A DNA stretch of 64,000 bases from Acidobacteriaceae bacterium (GTDB taxonomy: Bacteria > Acidobacteriota > Terriglobia > Terriglobales > Acidobacteriaceae), in contig PLCO01000027.1 in the NCBI GenBank assembly GCA_003134815.1, positions 1 to 64,000 of the forward strand, written 5' to 3'. This document shows positions 36,724 through 44,978 of the stretch, one piece after another. How positions within the stretch are numbered: position 1 is the stretch's first letter; every line of letters begins with the position of its first letter. The notes under the pieces are model-generated. The model was not told where the DNA came from. It was given only the letters and a program-made list of their open reading frames with translations, and made no database searches. The position numbers were made by a program, and so were the translations under genes.

Positions 36724-38229
36724 CTACGCGTGCCCCGGGGTTGTGGTTGGCTTTCTCTGGGATCGAGCCTTCATGGCGTTGAGGACATGGGCGCTGACGC
36801 CGCTACTGACAAGGGTTTGCTGGCCCGTGGGACTGAGGTCGAAGTCGATCGCGCTCGCACCATTGATGGTCTGGATGATGGTTTGATCTTCCATACCGGC
36901 CTTGACCATGGTAATGATTTGCGTATTGTTCAGCCCCTTGTGCACGATCGTAGCCGGTTTCTTCGCGGCCTGCGTTTTCATCTCGGAAAGTTCGCGAGGG
37001 CTGACGCCGCCGGCGGTGAGGGCTTTCTGGCCAGCGGGCGAGAGATCGAAGTTGACGGCGGCCGCTCCGCGAATTGCTTGCAGCACTGTGGCTTCGTCAA
37101 TGCCAGACTTGACCATAGTGATGACCTGAGCATTGGTGAGGCCTTTGCCTCCGGCAGGGTTTGCGGCGAGGTCAGTTTTGGCGCGGGCAGCATCGTCCTG
37201 TTCTTTCTGAAGCTCCCTGTAATGTGCGATGGCGGTTTCGATGCGCTTCTGCGGTTCCACGAAGTATTTTTCGTCGGGTTTGGCATCGATGGCTTTGCCG
37301 TAGTTGATGGCAGCCTGGTCAAGGTACTTCATCGCCGCCTTCTGATCTTCAGCCTGATAAGCGAGCGCCTCGTAGGCCACGCCAATGTCATAGAGCCTGT
37401 AAGCGTCCTCTTCCGGTTTGGGGAATGGCGGTGCGGTCTCGTAGGTCTCCAGAGCGCGCTCCCAAAGTCCCGTCATGGCGTCCTTGTCGCCTTCTTCGAG
37501 CGGGCCATCCTTGCGCGCCAAGAGCACGTCCACGTTTTCATTCGAGTCGACGAGGTGCTCCGCGATCTGCTGTACTGCATCAATGATGAGCCGCGAGCGC
37601 AGCTCCGCTGGCGTGGGAGGGCCGTCTTCACTCTTCGCTCCACCCTTTGCATGCGAGAAGGTCCCGCTCACCTGGCCGAACACGCCATGAGAGGTGGAGT
37701 TTCCCGCGCTGTCGAACTCTCGATCGTAAGTCGAATCGATATTGTCGGAGATGAGCACGCGGCCGGTCGCATCCTTGGCTTGAAAGGAGACATCGATTTT
37801 TCCTGTGATGCGCTGGGTAGCCCCGATCTTCGAGGCAGTCCTCGAGAGCTGCGAGAGCGGGGAGTTGGACGCGCCAACAGCTTGCCCCGTCCCCAATTTG
37901 TTGGTGTAGATGGGTTCAGGGTGTGAATATTCAGTGATCTGGCAAATGATCTGCGTCGAGGGATTGTCGTCGTCGCGTAGATTCGGATCGTCCTTGAGCA
38001 GCTCGGTTTCAAGGAGCGCCTGAAAGTCGTAAGGAAGGGCGCCGTCTTCGTCGGCCGAGGTGACGGTAATCTTGATGGTCTCTCCCGGCAGATGAATCAG
38101 CGCAGGAAGCTTGCGCTGGAGGGTGACTTTCTCCTTGTTGGCGCCGAAACCTTGCGCGCCGGCGGGCGCTGTTAGAAGCGCTGCGACACCCAAAGTTGCC
38201 AATACGACAATTTTTGCCGAACGGTTCAT
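36724..38229 (-). CDS. Exported protein with TPR-like region and two C-terminal 69-residue repeats
   Basis: 501 residues with a signal peptide ('IVVLATLGVAALLTAPAGAQG'). Residues 25-230 form a beta-rich domain ('LIHLPGETIKITVTSADEDG', 'SQLSRTASKIGATQRITGK'), 260-330 is helical and TPR-like ('YETAPPFPKPEEDAYRLYDIG'), and residues 363 and 432 begin two copies of a unit of 56 conserved residues: 'GLTNAQVITMVKSGIDEATV...NFDLSPAGQKAL' and 'GLNNTQIITMVKAGMEDQTI...DFDLSPTGQQTL'. I know no named function for this unit; it looks like a protein-binding helical repeat. ATG 38229 is chosen for the signal peptide. Its position just before the caspase gene suggests a partner or substrate role. Confidence 0.78.
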   Translation of the reverse strand: MNRSAKIVVLATLGVAALLTAPAGAQGFGANKEKVTLQRKLPALIHLPGETIKITVTSADEDGALPYDFQALLETELLKDDPNLRDDDNPSTQIICQITEYSHPEPIYTNKLGTGQAVGASNSPLSQLSRTASKIGATQRITGKIDVSFQAKDATGRVLISDNIDSTYDREFDSAGNSTSHGVFGQVSGTFSHAKGGAKSEDGPPTPAELRSRLIIDAVQQIAEHLVDSNENVDVLLARKDGPLEEGDKDAMTGLWERALETYETAPPFPKPEEDAYRLYDIGVAYEALAYQAEDQKAAMKYLDQAAINYGKAIDAKPDEKYFVEPQKRIETAIAHYRELQKEQDDAARAKTDLAANPAGGKGLTNAQVITMVKSGIDEATVLQAIRGAAAVNFDLSPAGQKALTAGGVSPRELSEMKTQAAKKPATIVHKGLNNTQIITMVKAGMEDQTIIQTINGASAIDFDLSPTGQQTLVSSGVSAHVLNAMKARSQRKPTTTPGHA

Positions 38230-38357
38230 CTTGCCCCCCGTCGATTTACCGTTAGTTGTTGACGCCGCAGGCCCGGCCCAGCGGCGTTGTTCATCCAAAT
38301 TTTGGCGTTCACCGGCAGAACCTAGCATACATTTTCGGCGCCAAATTCGTCATTACG

Positions 38358-39551
38358 CTACTCACTTTTGCTTCCGGAACTGGAGCTGCTCTTCCTGGAA
38401 CTCGAGGACGAGCGAAACGATGATGAACCGGTGGAGCTCCACGGGTTGGGCTTGCTCAAGTTTGTGTCGGATGGCTGCACACTCATGTGCATTGAGGCAT
38501 AGGTGATGCCGGGAACCGCATTCTCCGCGCGCTGGGGAAGCGGAAGATTGGGGTCGGTGTCTTTGGCGACAAGGTAGCCCTGGACCAAGTCGAGATTCGG
38601 CAAGGCTTTGGCTAATTCGTCGATGTGGCGTTGCGGAACCATCAGGTAGTCGCCCGATTTGAGGCCGATGTAGGTTGGATCTCGATCGGGATCGTCCAGC
38701 GCCTGTTGCGTGGCCACCGCGCGAGTGAGGTTGCCGGCCATGATGAATCGGGTGCGATCTTCCCAGTAGCTCAGGGCCTGAGTAAATGTGCTGAGCGCCT
38801 GCACGCTGATGGCCGGAAGGCTGACGATCGGCGCCGCGATTTTGGAGCCCTGAATCATGACATTGAGAATCTTGAGGAACATGGATTGCGCCCCGGCCCT
38901 TGAGATGTTGAACGCCAGCTTGCCGGCTCCCTCGGTGAGCAGAATCTTGCTGGTGCCCTCCATGGCCTGGGGCGAGCGAAAGCCGAGTTGATCGAGAGAG
39001 ACCCTGCCCGCATTGTTGGGCGAAACCGACGCGATGGCAGACCAGGCAAGAGGCGAGAGGATATTCACGAAGGGATGAACCTGCGTGGCGTCGACACGAA
39101 GTTGCGAGGCATTCAGATTGGTTTCACCAGCCCCCGGACGAAACTGAGCGAGGGCAATGCTGACAACGACGTCGCCATCGTGGTCGAGCAATTCTTCCCT
39201 TTTAATGTCCGAGGCGTAGCGAAGGCGCTTGTTGTTGCTGTCGTAATGCAGGTACTGGGTTTGTGACTGGGGATCGGGAAGCTGGTCTGTGGGTCCGCGC
39301 GAGGCTGCCTTGCTGCCGTAATTCCCGCTGTAGGGATTGACGGAGTCGTAAAAACCATTCCAGAAACTGTAGGAATCGTGAGGCAAGTCCTCCGCCTTGG
39401 CTGCTGCAGCGGCAGCGGCAGCGGAGTTTTGCGCGGCCGTGGAGTTTTGCGCGGCAGTTGATTTTTGTGCGGCGGCGAACTGGGGAAGAAGCGCCGTAAT
39501 CATGCCGAGCGCGGAAGCATCGGCCATGAAAGCTCTTCGAGAAACTGCCAT
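38358..39551 (-). CDS. Tat-type exported protein of the caspase block, function unknown
   Basis: 397 residues. The N-terminus has a twin-arginine motif ('SRRAFM') and hydrophobic stretch ('ALGMITALLPQFAAAQ'), then an Ala/Gln tract ('STAAQNSTAAQNSAAAAAA'). The central 250 residues look folded ('YSFWNGFYDSVNPYSGNYGS', 'VVVSIALAQFRPGAGETNLNASQLRVD', 'FTQALSYWEDRTRFIMAGN'). The last 30 residues are almost all Ser with Arg and Lys. No family recognised. It lies between the long caspase and the repeat protein on the same strand, with gaps of about 100 and 130 bases, so a shared transcript is likely. Confidence 0.74.
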   Translation of the reverse strand: MAVSRRAFMADASALGMITALLPQFAAAQKSTAAQNSTAAQNSAAAAAAAAKAEDLPHDSYSFWNGFYDSVNPYSGNYGSKAASRGPTDQLPDPQSQTQYLHYDSNNKRLRYASDIKREELLDHDGDVVVSIALAQFRPGAGETNLNASQLRVDATQVHPFVNILSPLAWSAIASVSPNNAGRVSLDQLGFRSPQAMEGTSKILLTEGAGKLAFNISRAGAQSMFLKILNVMIQGSKIAAPIVSLPAISVQALSTFTQALSYWEDRTRFIMAGNLTRAVATQQALDDPDRDPTYIGLKSGDYLMVPQRHIDELAKALPNLDLVQGYLVAKDTDPNLPLPQRAENAVPGITYASMHMSVQPSDTNLSKPNPWSSTGSSSFRSSSSSRKSSSSSGSKSE

Positions 39552-39652
39552 CGACTTACCCCTCCACTATGCCTTGCCGGAGTGATTCAACGAGCTGCCC
39601 GCTGCTGAACCGATTCATGAACTACATGAAACCGATTCGCGATGCACAAAAC

Positions 39653-42073
39653 CTAATTTGGCGTGCTGCCGGGTGCACTGTGGACCGTCATGAGCCCAAT
39701 GCCCCAGTTGGTGGGGACCTCGCCGGAAAATCCGCGGGTTCCTCCGCTGGTCTGGTTCAAGAGTTTTTCGAGTGGTGACGACACTCCGCGCGAACTGCGC
39801 GAGGCGACGCCTTCAAAGTTCAGCACGTAGGGGTCGGCAAGCGGCTGCTCGGTGCTGAGCAAAATGAGCGTGTCAACGCCGTAGGGCGGACCGATGCGCA
39901 GGACAGGCGCACCCGGCAGAATGAACTGGCGGCCATTTTCGGAGTCGTTGGGAAACTGGTTCTCAGAGTAGTCGCGCGGGTAGAGAACGGTTCCCTGACC
40001 GTGACAATCGATGTCGAGCACATACACCCAGCGGTGGTCGATGATGCGGTCGTCGGACGCGAGGGCCATTTTGAGCTGATCGCCTTGGTGCGTGGTCTGA
40101 TTGGCCGGCAGCGGCGCGGTTGTATTGGATGGAAGCAACGCCAGCGAATAGTACTCGTCGCTGGACGCGTCGGCGGGGCTGTTGGCGAGTTGAAGCCAGC
40201 CATGCACTTTGGCGAGCAGGGACGAGTAGTGATTCAGCTTGACGCTCGCTGCGTCAATAGCGGAGGCACTGCCGACGGGTACCCAGTCAGTACGCACGGG
40301 ATACTGCGAAGTGGCCGAGCAACCGGGGCTGTGTGGGGGCGCGCTAGGCAAGGGAGGGCCAGCCGCCAGCTCGCTCTTGTGATACCAGGCGTAAGCGGGG
40401 CCATCCGCGGTGAGGACGCCGGTGAGCGCATAGTGCGCGACGGAAAGATTCCCGGCGAGCTGAACTGCGCTGTCGCTGCCAGCCGGCTTGAGCTTCGCGG
40501 CCAATTCCTGCGATGGGGGAAGGTTGACCCAAAGCTTTGCGGCTGCGGGAAGATTTTTCTTAATGGCGTCGGCGGTGAGCGACGCGCCGAGGGTGATGGG
40601 GGCGGCAGTACCCGCCTGCTGCAGCGTCCAATTCGAACCATCCCAACTGAGGACATGGGTCCACGGTTGCTCCGCTGGATCGGAGACCAAAGCGGCTCCC
40701 GAAGCCTGCACCTGCGCGATGGCTGAGCCGATCTGATCTTCAGAGAGATTGGACGGCCAGAGCCAGACCAGCAGCGGAGGATTATCGGCGGGAATCCATT
40801 TGCTCAACTCGAAGAGGTCGCCGGGCGCCACTTTGGCGCCTGCCGGACTGACGATTTCTGCCGAAGAGCGGGCGAGGCCATCGAGACTGGTAATGCGAAT
40901 CACAACGGTCTGTCCCGCGCTGTTAGGGGCTGTGGCAGTGAATTCGCTGCCGACGCCAAGACCGGAGGCACGCCCGATGTCGAGCGAGATGCTGCCGTCA
41001 TCGTTGGCACCGAGAGCGGCGGTGCGAATCTTGTCAGACTTTGAGGCGGCGCCACCAAAGAGCGGTTGTTCGCGCCGCGCGACAGTGGCATCGAGGTCAG
41101 GCTCCTGATCGGGCACATTGCCGCCCTCGAGGACGGCCTTAACGCGCTCGTAGACCACGGAAGCAGGAGTGTCAGCGGGCATTGCCTGGAGTGCCTGAAG
41201 CAACGCGGCTGTGAAGGCGCCGTGCGGCTCAGTACCCGCCGGCATTTCCTTGGCGGTCTGATCCTGCTGCGCAGCCGAAAAGACCAAAGCAGAATTGTCG
41301 GAGCGCTGGGTTGGCGCGGGGCGCGCCTGGCCGTTGGGCAGTGTGTCAGGAGCTTCACCGATGTCTCGGGGATCGAAGGCAAGAGCGCGCTCGCGGTAAA
41401 CCGGACCGATGCCGCGGCTGATGCCGCCGGAGTGGCAACTATCGAAGATGACGGTGAGATGGACGCCCTTGTCGAGTGCGGCGTTGAAAATGCGGGTCAT
41501 CTCCCGGTCGCGGACGTCGTAGCCGCCCTTGTATGCATCAGAGGGAACCAGCGTGCTATCGGCATGGACATATTGGCCGCCGACAAGCACGGTGAGCTTG
41601 TTGCCTTTACTGTTGACGCGCAGCGAGCCGTGACTGGCGTCGTAGAAGACAACGGTGTCGCCTTTTTGCGGGACATCGACGAGATATTTCTGCATGGCGG
41701 CAAGAATGCCATCGCGCGTGGTGTCGGATGCGGGAAGCAGGACCACTCCCGGGCTGGGATGAGGCGGAGCCGGATCGGTGAGCAAGACAACGTTGGCAGC
41801 AGGGAAGGCGAATTTAGGGCTGGTGAGCACGTCGGCCATGGCCTGCGCGTCGTTGACGGATCCGTCGAGATTCTGGAAGGACCCAATCTCGCAGCGGCCA
41901 TAAGCGCAGCCGGCAGGATGTTCTGCAGTGGTTCCCGCGGGCTGATAGGTGTTGATGCCGATCAGCAAGGCTCGCTGTGTTTGGGCAAAAGCAAGCGAAC
42001 CGGTGAGCACTAAGGCCAAGGCAGCAAATCCGGCGAAATGCGCTCTCAAATGAGCTCCCAATGCGAACTCCAT
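39653..42073 (-). CDS. Exported caspase-fold (C14) peptidase, long form
   Basis: 806 residues. A signal peptide ('FAGFAALALVLTGSLAFAQ') leads directly into the caspase domain ('RALLIGINTYQPAG'). The dyad is H148 in 'FYDASHGS' and C213 in 'IFDSCHSGG'. A long extension of about 430 residues after the peptidase core contains a beta-barrel-like region ('GASGLGVGSEFTATAP'-like composition) and 'LKMALASDDRIIDHRWVYVLDID', 'VLYPRDYSENQFPN' and 'GVDTLILLSTEQPLADP', which recall DUF4384-type domains. I start at ATG 42073 because the signal peptide begins there; the frame to 42178 adds an unlikely leader. It is the first gene of the four-gene block. Confidence 0.88.
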   Translation of the reverse strand: MEFALGAHLRAHFAGFAALALVLTGSLAFAQTQRALLIGINTYQPAGTTAEHPAGCAYGRCEIGSFQNLDGSVNDAQAMADVLTSPKFAFPAANVVLLTDPAPPHPSPGVVLLPASDTTRDGILAAMQKYLVDVPQKGDTVVFYDASHGSLRVNSKGNKLTVLVGGQYVHADSTLVPSDAYKGGYDVRDREMTRIFNAALDKGVHLTVIFDSCHSGGISRGIGPVYRERALAFDPRDIGEAPDTLPNGQARPAPTQRSDNSALVFSAAQQDQTAKEMPAGTEPHGAFTAALLQALQAMPADTPASVVYERVKAVLEGGNVPDQEPDLDATVARREQPLFGGAASKSDKIRTAALGANDDGSISLDIGRASGLGVGSEFTATAPNSAGQTVVIRITSLDGLARSSAEIVSPAGAKVAPGDLFELSKWIPADNPPLLVWLWPSNLSEDQIGSAIAQVQASGAALVSDPAEQPWTHVLSWDGSNWTLQQAGTAAPITLGASLTADAIKKNLPAAAKLWVNLPPSQELAAKLKPAGSDSAVQLAGNLSVAHYALTGVLTADGPAYAWYHKSELAAGPPLPSAPPHSPGCSATSQYPVRTDWVPVGSASAIDAASVKLNHYSSLLAKVHGWLQLANSPADASSDEYYSLALLPSNTTAPLPANQTTHQGDQLKMALASDDRIIDHRWVYVLDIDCHGQGTVLYPRDYSENQFPNDSENGRQFILPGAPVLRIGPPYGVDTLILLSTEQPLADPYVLNFEGVASRSSRGVSSPLEKLLNQTSGGTRGFSGEVPTNWGIGLMTVHSAPGSTPN

Positions 42074-42803
42074 GCGGGGCTGTTCCCCGATTTCCGCAGA
42101 AGCATCCACGGACCCCCAAAAACCGAGCGTGGCGGCCTCAACAGGGAAGGACCACGCGGACCGATGAATCGCGGCCATTCACGCCGGATGGAACACTGCC
42201 ATTTTCCGGAAGTTGCTCAACCAGCGCCGCAAGCAAAGGTATGCGTCGAGGCTTATTCCCCTGCGTTTTATCGACGGTTGCCGAGGCGCCAGGGTTTCAA
42301 AGAAAAATTGGTGCTGCCACGGGGGGGCGTGAAATCTAATCGAATTCGAGCCGCGAATGTTCTCGCTTGTGAGAACAGCAAAAGTATAGCTCTCCGACGC
42401 AACAAAGCAATCAAAAAAGTGCTGAAACACGCAACACAAATCGCCTTTCGAAGGCACGCGCGTCCGCAACACCTGAGACGAGTGAATCGTCGTCGCACCA
42501 GAAGACCGGCAACCTCGTGAGGGACACAAAGACCTCTACGCAAGGCGACGGCGTGAGATTGAGGAGATCTTCGAGACGCAGCAATATGGACGCGATCCGG
42601 GAAGGCCGGCGGAAGAGAGCGTTGAGGTGACCGATAAAGGGAAACCCACACCCGCGTTCGATAGCAAGGCGACTCGCAAGCAGGTGACGATGGGGTATAT
42701 TGAGAAGGAACTGGTTTTCAGGCCTGCCACTGTTGAACCGCTGTGTTTTGTGCTGCGGAGAGGGCTGTGGAAAACACCTCACCCAAGTGAGGAGGGCGAA
42801 GCC
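42074..42803. other. Long divergent intergenic region before the exopolysaccharide locus
   Basis: About 730 bases with only short, unconvincing frames on both strands. It must hold the leftward promoter of the caspase block and the rightward promoter and leader of the exopolysaccharide locus. No JUMPstart/ops element (GGCGGTAG) was found. The sequence is less GC-rich around 42340-42440. A long leader would suit control by the NusG-like protein that follows. Confidence 0.45.
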
Positions 42804-43442
42804 GTGCGAGAAACCGTGCCGTCACTCGTGCGGACTGGACAACGCTCAGGTCCTGACCCGGGTCCTGAGCCAGGACACGAAGCTGCGCCGTCGTTGAAGT
42901 GGTTTGCCCTCTATACAACGTCGCGGCACGAGAAGCGCGTTGCCCAGCATTTGAGCCAGAGACAGATTGAGTGTTACCTGCCGCTTTACCGCTCGGAGCG
43001 CAGATGGAGCGATGGTTCGAGGGTGACGCTGGACCTTCCACTCTTTCCCGGATACCTGTTCATCCATATTCCACGGAGCGAGCGAGGGCGCGTGTTGGCC
43101 GTTCCCGGAGCGCTTTCCGTGGTTGGCGGTACAGGCGGAGAACCGGCCCCGCTGCCGGATGCGACGATTGAAGCTCTTCGCGCCGGGCTGAAGTTGCGGC
43201 CTGCGCAACCACACCCGTTAATGACGGCGGGCCAAAAGGTACGCATCCGTTCGGGAGCTCTTTCCGGGTTTGAGGGCGTCGTAGTGCGAAGCAAGAACGG
43301 CTTTCGCGTGGTGCTTACGCTGGAACATATTATGCAAAGCTATGCCGTGGAAGTGGACCTGGAAGATCTGGAGCCGCTAACACCCGGAAAACTAACGTGG
43401 GCCGCAATCCCCGAGGTGGAGGCCAGTCAATCGCGCATGTAG
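42804..43442 (+). CDS. NusG/UpxY-like transcription antiterminator
   Basis: About 212 residues if GTG 42804 is used. AGGAGGG lies seven bases upstream. The NGN domain starts at 'KWFALYTTSRHEKRVAQHLSQRQIECYLPLY' and continues with 'PLFPGYLFIHIP'; the C-terminal KOW domain is 'GQKVRIRSGALSGFEGVVVRSKNG'. Specialised NusG paralogues of this kind (RfaH, UpxY) are found at the head of capsule and exopolysaccharide operons and let polymerase pass through the long transcript. That matches its place here. A TTG at 42894 or the ATG at 42690 are other possible starts. Confidence 0.9.
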   Translation: MRETVPSLVRTGQRSGPDPGPEPGHEAAPSLKWFALYTTSRHEKRVAQHLSQRQIECYLPLYRSERRWSDGSRVTLDLPLFPGYLFIHIPRSERGRVLAVPGALSVVGGTGGEPAPLPDATIEALRAGLKLRPAQPHPLMTAGQKVRIRSGALSGFEGVVVRSKNGFRVVLTLEHIMQSYAVEVDLEDLEPLTPGKLTWAAIPEVEASQSRM

Positions 43443-43542
43443 CTGCGGAACAGATCCAAGCCACGCATCGTCCGGGGCGGCGCCGCCGCAATGAACGAGC
43501 TTCTTTTCCGTTCCACGAACTACTGCGCTGACATGCGCGTCC

Positions 43543-44730
43543 ATGCATCTACTCCACATTATCGACAGCTTTTCTCCTGAAGCCGGCGGGCCACCGGAGG
43601 CGTTGCGGCAACTGATCAAAGCCACCCGAGCCGGCGGCACGGAGGTTGAGGTTGTCTGTCTGGAAGATCCGCAGACGGAATATCTGAAGAGCATCGACTG
43701 TCCCGTGCATGCTCTCAATGAGTCGTTCCTGGGCCGGTTTGCATTTTCGCCTCGATTGTGGCGCTGGCTGTACCAGAATGCGGGCCGATACGACGCCATG
43801 GTGATGAATGGGTTGTGGTCGTTTCCCGGCATTGCTCTGCGTTTTGCCGCGCGCCGAACGGGCACGCCCTATGGGATCTTCGCGCACGGCGCGCTCGATC
43901 CGTGGTTCAACAAGAAATATCCCTTCAAACACATCAAGAAACTGATTTTCTGGCCGGTGCAGTTTATGGTTCTGCGCGATGCGGCGGCGGTGTTCTTTAC
44001 TACCAACACTGAGCGAGATCTGGCTCGGACCAGCTTCAGGCCGAGCAACTGGAAGAGCGTGGTGGTTCAATACGGGATCACGGAGCCGGAGGAGTGCAAT
44101 GAAGGCGCGGAAGGGCAAATCGAAGAGTTCCGCTTGAAGATTCCGCAGCTTCGAGGGAAGCGCTACCTGCTGTTTCTGGGACGTATCCATGAGAAGAAAG
44201 GCTGTGATCTGCTGATTGAGGCGTTTGCGAAGGTTGCCAGCGCGACGCCGGACGTGGACCTTGTGATCGCGGGGCCCGACCAGATGGGTCTCGAGGCGAA
44301 GCTGAAGAATTTGGCGGAGCGGGTAGGTGTCGCGGAGCGGGTACATTGGCCGGGTATGATAAGCGGTCGAGTGAAATGGGGAGCGTTGCGAGGCTGCGAA
44401 GCGTTCGTCCTTCCGTCACACCAGGAAAATCTGGGAATATCGGTGGTCGAGGCGCTTGCGGCCGGGCGTCCGGTTCTGATCAGTCATCAGGTAAATCTGT
44501 GGCCAGAGATCAAGGACGACGGCGTGGGCCTGGCTGAAAACGATACGCTGGAGGGCACTGTGCGGTTGCTCGAGCGATGGTTCAATTTGGGACCGGAGGA
44601 GCGCTTCGAGATGGCAAAACGGGCGCAGCCCTGTTTCGCCGCAAAGTTTTCCATGAAGCAAGCGGCACTCGCAATCAACGAAGCGTTCGATTCTGTACAA
44701 TTCAGATCGCGGAAGCCGGAGACTGCTTGA
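43543..44730 (+). CDS. Glycosyltransferase family 4
   Basis: 395 residues. 'MHLLHIIDSFSPEAGGPPEALRQLI' is the glycine-rich acceptor-side start of GT4 (GT-B fold). The donor-binding half has 'YLLFLGRIHEKKGCDLLIEAFAKV', 'VDLVIAGPDQMG' and the E-x7-E element in 'HQENLGISVVEALAAGRPVLIS'. It transfers a nucleotide sugar to a growing lipid-linked repeat unit on the cytoplasmic face. The particular sugar is not predictable. It follows the antiterminator by 100 bases and is the first sugar-transfer gene of the locus. Confidence 0.92.
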   Translation: MHLLHIIDSFSPEAGGPPEALRQLIKATRAGGTEVEVVCLEDPQTEYLKSIDCPVHALNESFLGRFAFSPRLWRWLYQNAGRYDAMVMNGLWSFPGIALRFAARRTGTPYGIFAHGALDPWFNKKYPFKHIKKLIFWPVQFMVLRDAAAVFFTTNTERDLARTSFRPSNWKSVVVQYGITEPEECNEGAEGQIEEFRLKIPQLRGKRYLLFLGRIHEKKGCDLLIEAFAKVASATPDVDLVIAGPDQMGLEAKLKNLAERVGVAERVHWPGMISGRVKWGALRGCEAFVLPSHQENLGISVVEALAAGRPVLISHQVNLWPEIKDDGVGLAENDTLEGTVRLLERWFNLGPEERFEMAKRAQPCFAAKFSMKQAALAINEAFDSVQFRSRKPETA

Positions 44731-44978
44731 GAGCGCGATGAAAGAAGCGGCAAAGTCGCCGGTGACGCGGTATTCTAATTTTCTGCAGTCCGCCGTTGCA
44801 ACGCGTATGTTGCCGGCGGCAATTGTGGGGCAGCGAGGCTTTTTTTGAAACCCCACTTGCCGCGCCGCCTCGCGATGGGCCGCTCGCGCTGGGCGAATCG
44901 CGATGATTTAGCGGCTCGATCGGCTGGAGGGAAGTAGTTCCGGCTTAAAGCAACTCTCGCCATGCAATAGGAGTTTCA

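Noticed and set aside
42184-42640. Several frames of 90-160 residues on both strands in the long intergenic region
   Set aside because: Arg/Pro/Ser-rich, without motifs or ribosome-binding sites, and they overlap each other on opposite strands.
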